Assembly: GCA_017442855.1 (NCBI GenBank)
Contig: JAFSPM010000018.1
Span: 62,001 to 126,000, forward strand
Direction: 5' to 3'
DNA from: Bacteroidaceae bacterium
GTDB lineage: Bacteria > Bacteroidota > Bacteroidia > Bacteroidales > Bacteroidaceae
Length of the DNA stretch: 64,000 nucleotides
Below, piece after piece: positions 46,370-54,016 of the stretch. How positions within the stretch are numbered: position 1 is the stretch's first letter; the number at the start of each line of letters is the position of its first letter. Made by a program: the position numbers and the translations under genes. The notes under the pieces were generated by a model, which saw only the letters and a list, made by a program, of their open reading frames with translations, was not told where the DNA came from and did no database searches.

Positions 46370-46966
46370 TTATTCGCTGATGCGAAGGGTTTCCACCTTT
46401 TTCAGGCGTTCCCTAAGTCTATCAAACTGACTCTTACGAATACGTAAAGTCATGCGACAATCATTATCAAAGTCCTGGGAGATAATCTCAGGACTTTCTT
46501 CTTTCACTATGCGCATTACATCATTCATGAAGGGATATTCAAAAAGAAAAGAAATGTCGGCATCCACTGTTTTCTCAATAACCTCAGCAGCATGAAGAGC
46601 TTCTTGAGCCGCTGCTTTATAAGCTACTATCAAGCCACTGGTACCTAATTTGATGCCACCGAAGTAGCGCACCACCACAATCAGGATATCAGTCAAGCCA
46701 AAAGAATTGATTTGTCCCAAAATGGGTTTTCCAGCTGTACCACTGGGTTCCCCATTATCGTTGGCACGGAAATCAGTTCGTTCAGCTCCTAACATATACG
46801 CATAACAGACATGACGAGCATCAAAGTATTTTTTTTCATAATATTTCAGATGTTCCTTCACCTCATCAAGCGTACGTACGGGCATAGCAAAGGCAAGGAA
46901 CTTACTCCGCTTTTCGGTGTAAGTTCCTTGTGCCAGTTTTGCTATTGTCTTAAAAGTATCGTCCAA
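46370..46966 (-). CDS. YigZ/IMPACT family protein
   Basis: 198 aa. N-terminal IMPACT domain with the signature GEPSGTAGKPILGQINSFGL followed by DILIVVVRYFGGIKLGTSGL, and a C-terminal DUF1949-like ferredoxin fold. The biochemical role of YigZ is not established; IMPACT relatives influence translation control. It ends one base after gcvP and starts 3 bp after the serA stop, thus the last gene of serC-serA-yigZ. Confidence 0.92.
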   Translation of the reverse strand: MDDTFKTIAKLAQGTYTEKRSKFLAFAMPVRTLDEVKEHLKYYEKKYFDARHVCYAYMLGAERTDFRANDNGEPSGTAGKPILGQINSFGLTDILIVVVRYFGGIKLGTSGLIVAYKAAAQEALHAAEVIEKTVDADISFLFEYPFMNDVMRIVKEESPEIISQDFDNDCRMTLRIRKSQFDRLRERLKKVETLRISE

Positions 46967-46968
46967 TG

Positions 46969-47889
46969 TTATTTGTTGACTTGGAACTTGGTAATGCCAT
47001 CACGCAGGAAACCAACTATTTGCTTGGCAGCTGCTATACCTGCATTGATATTGGCTTCAGCTGTCTGAGCACCCATCTTCTTAGGTGTAGCAAAATAGCG
47101 ACCAGCAAACTTAGCAGCAAACTCTTCAGCAGCAGCTGGAGCAATGTCAGACACATACTTCAAATCCTCACGTTCCTCCATCAGTTTGATCAGGCCAGCC
47201 TCATCAATCACCTCCTTGCGAGCGGTATTAATAAGGATACCACCCTTCGGCAAACGATTCACCATCTCATAATTGATAGAGTTCTTGGTCTCAGGGGTAG
47301 CAGGAATATGTAGAGAAACGATATCACAGCTATCAAACAATGCCTCTGTTGAATCTACAGCATGAACACCAGCTGCTTCAATAGCTTCCTTCGGACAGAA
47401 TGCATCGTAGGCATAGATATCCATACCAAAGCCTTCTGCTATACGTGCCACGTTACGACCCACATTACCAAAGGCCAGGATACCTAATTTCTTACCCTTC
47501 AGTTCCGTACCTGCCTTACCGTTATAGAAGTTACGTACAGCAAATACCAGTAAGCCAAACACCAATTCGGCCACCGCATTGGAATTCTGACCAGGGGTGT
47601 TCATCACCACTACCTTGTGAGCAGTAGCAGCTGCTAAGTCCACATTGTCATAGCCGGCACCTGCACGTACCACAATCTTCAGTTGCTTGGCGGCATCCAA
47701 TACCTCATTGTCAATGATATCACTACGGATAATCACTGCATCGGCATCCTTAACCGCATCCAACAGCTGAGCCTTTTCTGTATATTTCTCCAGCAATGCC
47801 AGTTCATAGCCAGCACCTTCTATCTCCTGACGAATGCCGTCAACTGCCACCTTGGCAAACGGCTTCTCTGTTGCAATCAGTACTTTCAT
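46969..47889 (-). CDS. serA: D-3-phosphoglycerate dehydrogenase (short form)
   Basis: 306 aa 2-hydroxyacid dehydrogenase without a C-terminal ACT domain. NAD motif LGILAFGNVGRNVARIAEGF, catalytic Arg in VVRAGAGYDNVDL, Glu/His region SDIAPAAAEEFAAKF. It oxidises 3-phosphoglycerate in serine synthesis. It follows serC by 4 bp in the same direction, which supports this substrate over other hydroxyacids. Confidence 0.92.
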   Translation of the reverse strand: MKVLIATEKPFAKVAVDGIRQEIEGAGYELALLEKYTEKAQLLDAVKDADAVIIRSDIIDNEVLDAAKQLKIVVRAGAGYDNVDLAAATAHKVVVMNTPGQNSNAVAELVFGLLVFAVRNFYNGKAGTELKGKKLGILAFGNVGRNVARIAEGFGMDIYAYDAFCPKEAIEAAGVHAVDSTEALFDSCDIVSLHIPATPETKNSINYEMVNRLPKGGILINTARKEVIDEAGLIKLMEEREDLKYVSDIAPAAAEEFAAKFAGRYFATPKKMGAQTAEANINAGIAAAKQIVGFLRDGITKFQVNK

Positions 47890-47893
47890 CTTC

Positions 47894-48961
47894 TTAATGT
47901 TTTGATTCGAATAATTGCATGCAAGCCACCAAAGCCTTCACGCCTTCCAAAGGTTGAGCATTGTAGCAAGAAGCACGGAAACCACCTACATCACGATGGC
48001 CCTTCACGCCCACCATACCATTAGCCACAGCAAAGTCAAGGAATTCCTTCTCCAGATCTTTGTACTCGTCAGCCATCACGAAGCAGAGGTTCATCAGTGA
48101 ACGATCCTCAGGAACTACCGTACCACGGAACAGCTTGTTGCGGTCAATTTCATTATACAACATCTCAGCACGTTCCTTTGCACGACGGTCCATCTCCTCT
48201 ACACCACCCGACTTCTTGATCCATCGCAATGTTTCCAAAGCTGAATAGATAGGCACTACAGGAGGAGTGTTGAACATTGACCCCTTAGAAACATGGGTGC
48301 GATAATCCAACATCGTAGGAATATAACGGCTCACCTTACCCAATTCATCATCCTTTACAATCACTAGTGTCACACCTGCCATAGCCAAGTTCTTTTGAGC
48401 ACCGGCATAAATACACTTATACTTCTTCACGTCAATTGGACGACTAAAGATATCTGACGACATATCAGCAATCATAGGCACAGGTACGTCTAAGTCCTTA
48501 CGGATTTCGGTACCATAAATGGTGTTGTTAGTCGTGATGTGCAGATAGTCAACATCCGTCGGACAAGTCCAGCCCTTAGGAATATAGGTAAAGTTCTTAT
48601 CAGCAGAAGAGGCGACTTCCACCACCTCACCAAAACCCTTCGCTTCTTTGAGCGCCTTTTTAGCCCAAACACCAGTGTTCAGGTAAGCAGCTTTCTTCTC
48701 CAAGAAGTTATAAGGTATCATGCAGAACTCCAGACTGGCACCGCCACCCAGGAAGATTACCGAATAACCCTCTGGAATGTCAAGGATTTCTTTAATAAGA
48801 GCCACAGCCTCATCAACTACTGGCTGAAAATCTTTCGCACGATGGCTGATTTCCATCAGAGACAAACCAGAACCATTGAAATCAAGAATCTGTTGGGCAG
48901 TAGCCTCAATCACCTCACGTGGAAGGATAGAAGGGCCTGCATTGAAATTATACTTCTTCAT
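47894..48961 (-). CDS. serC: Phosphoserine aminotransferase
   Basis: 355 aa PLP enzyme starting [20 protein letters not shown]. It converts 3-phosphohydroxypyruvate to phosphoserine with glutamate. The PLP lysine is in [13 protein letters not shown]; also [20 protein letters not shown] and [20 protein letters not shown]. First gene of serC-serA-yigZ. No serB is nearby. Confidence 0.96.
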   Translation of the reverse strand: MKKYNFNAGPSILPREVIEATAQQILDFNGSGLSLMEISHRAKDFQPVVDEAVALIKEILDIPEGYSVIFLGGGASLEFCMIPYNFLEKKAAYLNTGVWAKKALKEAKGFGEVVEVASSADKNFTYIPKGWTCPTDVDYLHITTNNTIYGTEIRKDLDVPVPMIADMSSDIFSRPIDVKKYKCIYAGAQKNLAMAGVTLVIVKDDELGKVSRYIPTMLDYRTHVSKGSMFNTPPVVPIYSALETLRWIKKSGGVEEMDRRAKERAEMLYNEIDRNKLFRGTVVPEDRSLMNLCFVMADEYKDLEKEFLDFAVANGMVGVKGHRDVGGFRASCYNAQPLEGVKALVACMQLFESKH

Positions 48962-49019
48962 AAAGCATTTGTTTATTTAATTATTCAGTTTTGTTACCTT
49001 TTTTTTATGAATTACGATG

Positions 49020-49027
49020 CGAAGTTA
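49020..49027 (-). promoter_or_regulatory. Possible -7 box of serC
   Basis: TAACTTCG on the minus strand, one base off TAnnTTTG, 58 nt upstream of serC. Confidence 0.35.
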
Positions 49028-49065
49028 GCAATTTATTTGTTCATGACAAAGAAACACGAACTTTT

Positions 49066-50409
49066 TTATATTGCTTCTTCGATTATGGTTCGCATCCCTT
49101 TTATCTTTTCACCTGCCACCAATTTGAGCAACTGATTGACTTTCGCCCGTTTGACGGCAATAAAGGCATAATGGTCCTTCACGTCCACCTGCCCTAAGTC
49201 ATTTCTGTCAAGACGACCTTTCTTATAAAAGAAACCCACCACATCCACTTTGTTGAGTTTATCTTTCTTGCCTCGGCCAATATAGATGGTAGCCCATTCC
49301 TGCTTAGGTGGCTTAGGCGTTTCTTCTGGCAATTCATACACGGGAGCATCGGCACCCACATAATCCGGTAGGTGTTCCTCTGGGCCAAGAATCATGTAAG
49401 CGCTTCCAGTGGCATCCCATCGTGCCGTGCGACCATTGCGGTGAGTAAAAGATTCTTCATTGACAGGCAGATGGTAATGGATCACATTGTCTATGCCTGG
49501 GATATCCAACCCACGAGCCGCCAAGTCGGTGGATATCAACACAGGACATGTACCATTGCGGAACTTATAGAGAGACCGTTCACGGTCATCTTGTTCCATA
49601 CCACCATGGAACATGTCACAAGGGAAACGCTTGGCTTGCAAATAGCCCGTCACACGTTCCACACTCTCCCGATAGTTCACAAACACTAGCGACGTCTGGT
49701 TGCCCAACTGACACAACAAACGGTAGAGAGTTTCCAATTTATCTTTTTCGGGAGAAGGCACCACTTGCAGCATTAAGTTAGTAGCACCATAGTTCGACTG
49801 TGAGAAATCCAGTTTGATAACTTTGTTCTTCAGCAGTTTCCCCTCTTCTGTAGTAGCCACTCCCGTAAACTGAGGTATCTCATCGGCATCCGTAGCCGAA
49901 AGCAGTACGCGTTTTCTCAAAGAAGGCAACTGACCAATCACCTCCGACATCTCATCCTGGAAGCCGAACTCCAAACACTTATCAAACTCATCGATGATGA
50001 GTGTCGTCACCGTCTTGGCGTTAAAGTTCCGTTTCTGAAGGTGGTCGTTCATACGACCGGGTGTTCCTACAATAACCTGTGGATGAATGCCGTTCATGGT
50101 ACGATGTTCATCCATTGCCGGACGACCGCCATAGCAACTCATCACCCTGAAAGGTGTTCCCATCTGTTTGAACACTGTCTCTATCTGCAATGCCAATTCT
50201 CGGGAAGGTACCAGCACCACAGCTTGCACATCTTCGTTCTCTGCTTGCAGACGCAACACCAAAGGCAACAAGAAAGCAATGGTCTTGCCCGATCCCGTAG
50301 GCGACAGCAACACCAGATTCTTATCCACGCCATAGGCTTCCAAAGTAGCCAACTGCATGGGGTTCAATTCTTCTATCTTGAGATTTTTCAATATCTCACT
50401 CTGCTCCAT
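49066..50409 (-). CDS. DEAD-box RNA helicase, DbpA-like, with DEFD motif
   Basis: 447 aa from MEQSEILKNLKIEELNPMQL. Q motif LNPMQLATLEAYG, motif I SPTGSGKT, motif II DEFD instead of DEAD, motif III SAT (LLSATDADE), motif IV-VI LVFVNYRESVERVTGYLQ, STDLAARGLD, HRNGRTAR. The C-terminal 75 residues (TIYIGRGKKDKLNKVDVVGF onward) match the DbpA RNA-binding domain, which targets 23S rRNA. It probably acts in ribosome assembly. The first in-frame ATG (50457) is less likely because the family N-terminus begins at 50409. Confidence 0.9.
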   Translation of the reverse strand: MEQSEILKNLKIEELNPMQLATLEAYGVDKNLVLLSPTGSGKTIAFLLPLVLRLQAENEDVQAVVLVPSRELALQIETVFKQMGTPFRVMSCYGGRPAMDEHRTMNGIHPQVIVGTPGRMNDHLQKRNFNAKTVTTLIIDEFDKCLEFGFQDEMSEVIGQLPSLRKRVLLSATDADEIPQFTGVATTEEGKLLKNKVIKLDFSQSNYGATNLMLQVVPSPEKDKLETLYRLLCQLGNQTSLVFVNYRESVERVTGYLQAKRFPCDMFHGGMEQDDRERSLYKFRNGTCPVLISTDLAARGLDIPGIDNVIHYHLPVNEESFTHRNGRTARWDATGSAYMILGPEEHLPDYVGADAPVYELPEETPKPPKQEWATIYIGRGKKDKLNKVDVVGFFYKKGRLDRNDLGQVDVKDHYAFIAVKRAKVNQLLKLVAGEKIKGMRTIIEEAI

Positions 50410-50480
50410 ACCCTCAGTATTTTTTACAAAGATAGTGAAAGATATAGACAAAAACAAATAAGCTAGCTTATTTGTGTTGA

Positions 50481-51293
50481 TTATCTAAGAGTGAGCTCTA
50501 GCAATTGCTCCAACGAACCATGATAGATGTCCAAATCCACTTGTTCCTGGATGCCGGGTACGGTACCGACATCAGTATGTTGCCAGAAGTCCCAGCGTCC
50601 TTGGTATCGCACAGAATCCACATAATAATGAGCAATCCAGTAAGGATAATTATCGAAAAGAGTGTCGTTCAGGTATTTTTCCTTAAACTTATAACTGGCA
50701 TATATGATAGGCTTCACACCATAGTAAGCCTCCACCACATTGAGCCAAGTCTTTACGTTCTGTGCAAATTGTTGCCGATCCTTGTGCTTGGGCGACACCT
50801 CCACATCCAGCACTGGAGGCAGATCACCTGGTTGCAACTGTACCCTGCTGATAAAGTATTGAGCTTGTCTTCGGGCATCGGTAGTAGGAATGAAATAATG
50901 GTAAGCTCCACGCACAAAGCCCCAGTCTTTAGCACGTTGGAAATTCTCTTGGAACGTGTCGTCAGTCAGGTCGCCACCTTCCGTAGCCTTCATAAATAAG
51001 AATCGTAAGGGGAATTCAGGGTCGTTTTGCGTAGTAGCCAAGGTGGGCCAATCCACCACCCCTTGGAAGTGAGAGATGTCAATGCCATGTAACTGATACG
51101 AATAAGGCATGCACACCCCATAGCCCTTGTTGCCATAGCAAGGTTTCCAACGATAGCTGTAGGGATTGACGAAGAAGAAATAGAATGCAACACCAAGTAC
51201 CAGCACAATCCCAATGGCCAGCACATTACGCACCCAAAGAGGTTGCTCCTTGTTGCCTTTCTTCTTTCGTCTTGTTGTTCTTTTCTTCGGCAT
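50481..51293 (-). CDS. GH25 (lysozyme-type) membrane-anchored hydrolase
   Basis: 270 aa. A basic N-terminus (MPKKRTTRRKKKGNK) precedes one membrane helix (about residues 24-45). The GH25 domain shows HGIDISHFQGVVDWPTL with the first Asp, LRFLFMKATEGGDLTDDTF, GFVRGAYHYF and the catalytic DLPPVLDVEVS; it ends RWDFWQHTDVGTVPGIQEQV then DLDIYHG. It should cleave the N-acetylmuramic acid-GlcNAc link of peptidoglycan outside the membrane. A 24-bp gap to 50457 leaves it independent of the helicase. Confidence 0.93.
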   Translation of the reverse strand: MPKKRTTRRKKKGNKEQPLWVRNVLAIGIVLVLGVAFYFFFVNPYSYRWKPCYGNKGYGVCMPYSYQLHGIDISHFQGVVDWPTLATTQNDPEFPLRFLFMKATEGGDLTDDTFQENFQRAKDWGFVRGAYHYFIPTTDARRQAQYFISRVQLQPGDLPPVLDVEVSPKHKDRQQFAQNVKTWLNVVEAYYGVKPIIYASYKFKEKYLNDTLFDNYPYWIAHYYVDSVRYQGRWDFWQHTDVGTVPGIQEQVDLDIYHGSLEQLLELTLR

Positions 51294-51315
51294 ATCTCAA
51301 GAACTATATCCCTAT

Positions 51316-51363
51316 GGTGCTAAAGAGACTCCCTGCAAATCACAGGAAGTCTCTCAGAGCACC
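51316..51363. terminator. Long hairpin between pfp and the GH25 gene
   Basis: GGTGCT and AGCACC close an imperfect stem that includes AGAGACT / AGTCTCT and CCTG / CAGG around loop CAAATCA. No T-run follows on either strand, so it may be a processing or stability element rather than a classical terminator. Confidence 0.5.
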
Positions 51364-51381
51364 TATTATAATAAATGGCGT

Positions 51382-53025
51382 TTACGCTTTTTCCAGCTGG
51401 AGGGTCTTGGTTGGCTGATCGCAAACCTCTGACGGACCAAAGTACTGGATAGGACCAGGATAAACGAATGCTGTTTCCTTAGCCCACTTTGCACGGTTAG
51501 CCACCAGTGCCTTGAATGGAGCACCATTCAGGTCCACCAATGCCTTGCGAATCACAGGTTTCATCTCACCGTTACGACGCTCCATATTGAACATCATGGT
51601 GATTGGAATACCACCGGCAATCCACTGTTCTGCAGGAGCAGTCAGGTTCTTCACAGAAGCCATGTAACCAGTCTTGCCATTAGCAATCAGCACAGAAGCG
51701 GTGAAACCCAATGAGTAGCAGTAGTCAGCATCGAAGTTAGAAGGAGCTGCACAACGGCCTTCATAACCGAAGAAGTGATGCAGGGCAGAGAACTTACCTA
51801 CATACTTGCCTTCCTTCTTCCAAGCAGCCAGCTTGTTGCCTACCATCTCGCTCAGCAACTTCTCAGTCTCGATCAGTGATACCTGTACGTTTCCGTGTGG
51901 GTCACGCTCCAGTGACAGCTGACGAGCCACACCCTCTGGCAGAGAAGCATAGATCTCAGCATTCACCTTGCTCAGGTTATCAATGATATACTGACGCTGC
52001 TTATTGGCAGGAATCTCAGCAAACTCAGCGCCCTTAGCGGCGAGCAGGTCGTTCAGCTCAGCAATCAGGCGCTTCATGGCAGGGATAAACTCAATCAAAC
52101 CTTCAGGAATCAGTACGGTACCGAAGTTATTTCCATCAGCAGCACGGTCAGCCACTGTCTTAGCGATATCGGTCACGATATCATCCAGTGACAGATCCTT
52201 AGCTTCCACCTCCTCAGAGATGATGGTGTAGTTTGGCTGAACCTGCAGAGCGCACTCCAGTGCGATATGTGATGCAGAGCGCCCCATCAGCTTGATGAAG
52301 TGCCAGTACTTGCGGGCTGAGTTACAGTCGCGCTCAATGTTACCGATCACTTCAGAATAGGTCTTGCAAGCGGTATCGAAACCGAAAGAAGTCTCAATCT
52401 GGTCATTCTTCAAGTCACCGTCGATGGTCTTTGGGCAACCGATTACCTGAATGCCATAGTTCTTAGCTGCATAATACTCAGCCAATACACAAGCGTTGGT
52501 ATTTGAGTCGTCACCACCGATAATCACCACAGCCTTGATGTTCAGTTTCTTCAGGATCTCCAGACCCTTCTCGAACTGATCCACCTTCTCCAACTTAGTA
52601 CGGCCAGAACCGATGATATCGAAACCGCCAGTATTACGATATTCGTCGATGATCTCAGCTGTCAGTTCAATGTAGTTGTGGTCCACCAAGCCACCTGGGC
52701 CCATCAGGAAACCATACAAACGGTTAGCAGGGTTCAGTTTCTTCAGTCCGTCAAACAGACCTGACATCACATTGTGACCGCCAGGAGCCTGACCACCTGA
52801 CAGAATCACACCCACATTCATTGGTGCGAAGTCAGCAGCTTCAGCAGCGTTCTCAAACTTGATCAGAGGCATTCCGTAAGTGTTAGGGAACAACTTCTTG
52901 ATCTCTTCCTGGTCTGCTACAGACTGAGTAGGTTCACCAGCAACGGTCTTAACATTTCCTCTCAAAGCCTTAGGCAGTTTGGGCTGATAAGCAGCCCTTG
53001 CGATTTGCAATGCACTTTTTGTCAT
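51382..53025 (-). CDS. pfp: Diphosphate-fructose-6-phosphate 1-phosphotransferase (PPi-PFK)
   Basis: 547 aa, the long beta-type PFP. It phosphorylates fructose-6-phosphate reversibly with pyrophosphate. Active-site motifs: [31 protein letters not shown] (GGDD rather than the GGDG of ATP enzymes, the mark of PPi use), [10 protein letters not shown] and [14 protein letters not shown]. It starts [20 protein letters not shown]. Transcribed leftward from an AT-rich region shared with the divergent small gene at 53190. Confidence 0.96.
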   Translation of the reverse strand: MTKSALQIARAAYQPKLPKALRGNVKTVAGEPTQSVADQEEIKKLFPNTYGMPLIKFENAAEAADFAPMNVGVILSGGQAPGGHNVMSGLFDGLKKLNPANRLYGFLMGPGGLVDHNYIELTAEIIDEYRNTGGFDIIGSGRTKLEKVDQFEKGLEILKKLNIKAVVIIGGDDSNTNACVLAEYYAAKNYGIQVIGCPKTIDGDLKNDQIETSFGFDTACKTYSEVIGNIERDCNSARKYWHFIKLMGRSASHIALECALQVQPNYTIISEEVEAKDLSLDDIVTDIAKTVADRAADGNNFGTVLIPEGLIEFIPAMKRLIAELNDLLAAKGAEFAEIPANKQRQYIIDNLSKVNAEIYASLPEGVARQLSLERDPHGNVQVSLIETEKLLSEMVGNKLAAWKKEGKYVGKFSALHHFFGYEGRCAAPSNFDADYCYSLGFTASVLIANGKTGYMASVKNLTAPAEQWIAGGIPITMMFNMERRNGEMKPVIRKALVDLNGAPFKALVANRAKWAKETAFVYPGPIQYFGPSEVCDQPTKTLQLEKA

Positions 53026-53189
53026 TTTCTTATCTCTAAATAAAGTTTAACCTTAATTGGACTGCAAATATCGCATTTTTTTCGAAGAAATGCAAATATT
53101 TATTTGATTGTTGCATTGCGATTAAGAATTATTTTACTATCTTTACCCCATGAATCCATTTAATCTAAATTTACAGGAGGGATAATATT

Positions 53190-53468
53190 ATGGCAAAAAG
53201 AAAAGATCTTAAGAAATTTGTTAATGAAGTATCAAGCGCATTGTTCGCTGAGTGTCTGGCCGCAAAATTGTATATTAAAGGCGTGAACCCACACATGGCT
53301 GACGAGGTTTTGACTGACATCTTGAAAACCCAGGATGATTTTCTGAGCCGTCTCAGTCACACAGAACCAGGAAACGTAAAGGGTTTCTACAAACAGTTCC
53401 ATGCTGAGTTCGACAAGAAAGTTTCAGAGATAGTCGATGCAATCGATAAATTAACATTGACAGAATAA
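53190..53468 (+). CDS. Conserved small protein, function unknown
   Basis: 92 aa, MAKRKDLKKFVNEVSSALFA at the start and IVDAIDKLTLTE at the end; largely alpha-helical and charged, without signal or membrane segment. An ACAGGAGGG ribosome-binding site lies 11 nt before the ATG and a TATCTTTA near-consensus -7 box about 50 nt before. No known domain is recognised, though it looks like an ordinary cytoplasmic protein. The acyltransferase gene follows after 2 bp. Confidence 0.75.
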   Translation: MAKRKDLKKFVNEVSSALFAECLAAKLYIKGVNPHMADEVLTDILKTQDDFLSRLSHTEPGNVKGFYKQFHAEFDKKVSEIVDAIDKLTLTE

Positions 53469-53470
53469 TA

Positions 53471-54016
53471 ATGAAGAAAAAACTATTCGGATTTATTTAT
53501 TTTAAACTACTGGGATGGAAATATAACTTCACCGTTCCCATCGAAGAAAAATGTGTTATCTGTGTGGCTCCACACACATCCAACTGGGACTTGTTTGTTG
53601 GCAAGCTCCTGTGGGGAGCTTTGGGAAAAGAAGCCAGTTTCCTTATGAAAAAGGACTGGTTCTTTTTTCCTTTAGGTCCTATCTTCCGCTGGATGGGAGG
53701 CATTCCTGTTGACCGTTCAAAAAAGACAGCACTGACCGAACAACTGGCCGTACTTTTCCAACAACGCAAACAACTTTGTCTTGCCATCACGCCTGAAGGT
53801 ACTCGCAAGGCCAATCCTCAATGGAAAAAAGGCTTCTATTACATAGCGATGAATGCCAAAGTGCCCATCATGCTGTTTGGACTCGACTATGGTCACAAGA
53901 TGGTAGAATGTACAAAATCATTCATCCCTACGGGTGACTTTGACAAAGACATCATTGAAATCAAACAACATTTTAAGGATTACAAAGGGAAGCATCCTGA
54001 TGAATTTGCTATATAA
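53471..54016 (+). CDS. Lysophospholipid acyltransferase family protein (PlsC-like)
   Basis: 181 aa. The HX4D acyltransferase motif is APHTSNWDLF (H, then D five residues on). The acceptor motif GGIPVDR and TPEGTRKANPQWKKGFYYIA complete the LPLAT set. It is short for PlsC, but close to the 180-aa LPLAT proteins of Bacteroidetes. It probably acylates lysophosphatidate or a related lipid at the membrane; the acceptor is unknown. Its stop is directly followed by the TTG start of the next gene. Confidence 0.87.
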   Translation: MKKKLFGFIYFKLLGWKYNFTVPIEEKCVICVAPHTSNWDLFVGKLLWGALGKEASFLMKKDWFFFPLGPIFRWMGGIPVDRSKKTALTEQLAVLFQQRKQLCLAITPEGTRKANPQWKKGFYYIAMNAKVPIMLFGLDYGHKMVECTKSFIPTGDFDKDIIEIKQHFKDYKGKHPDEFAI

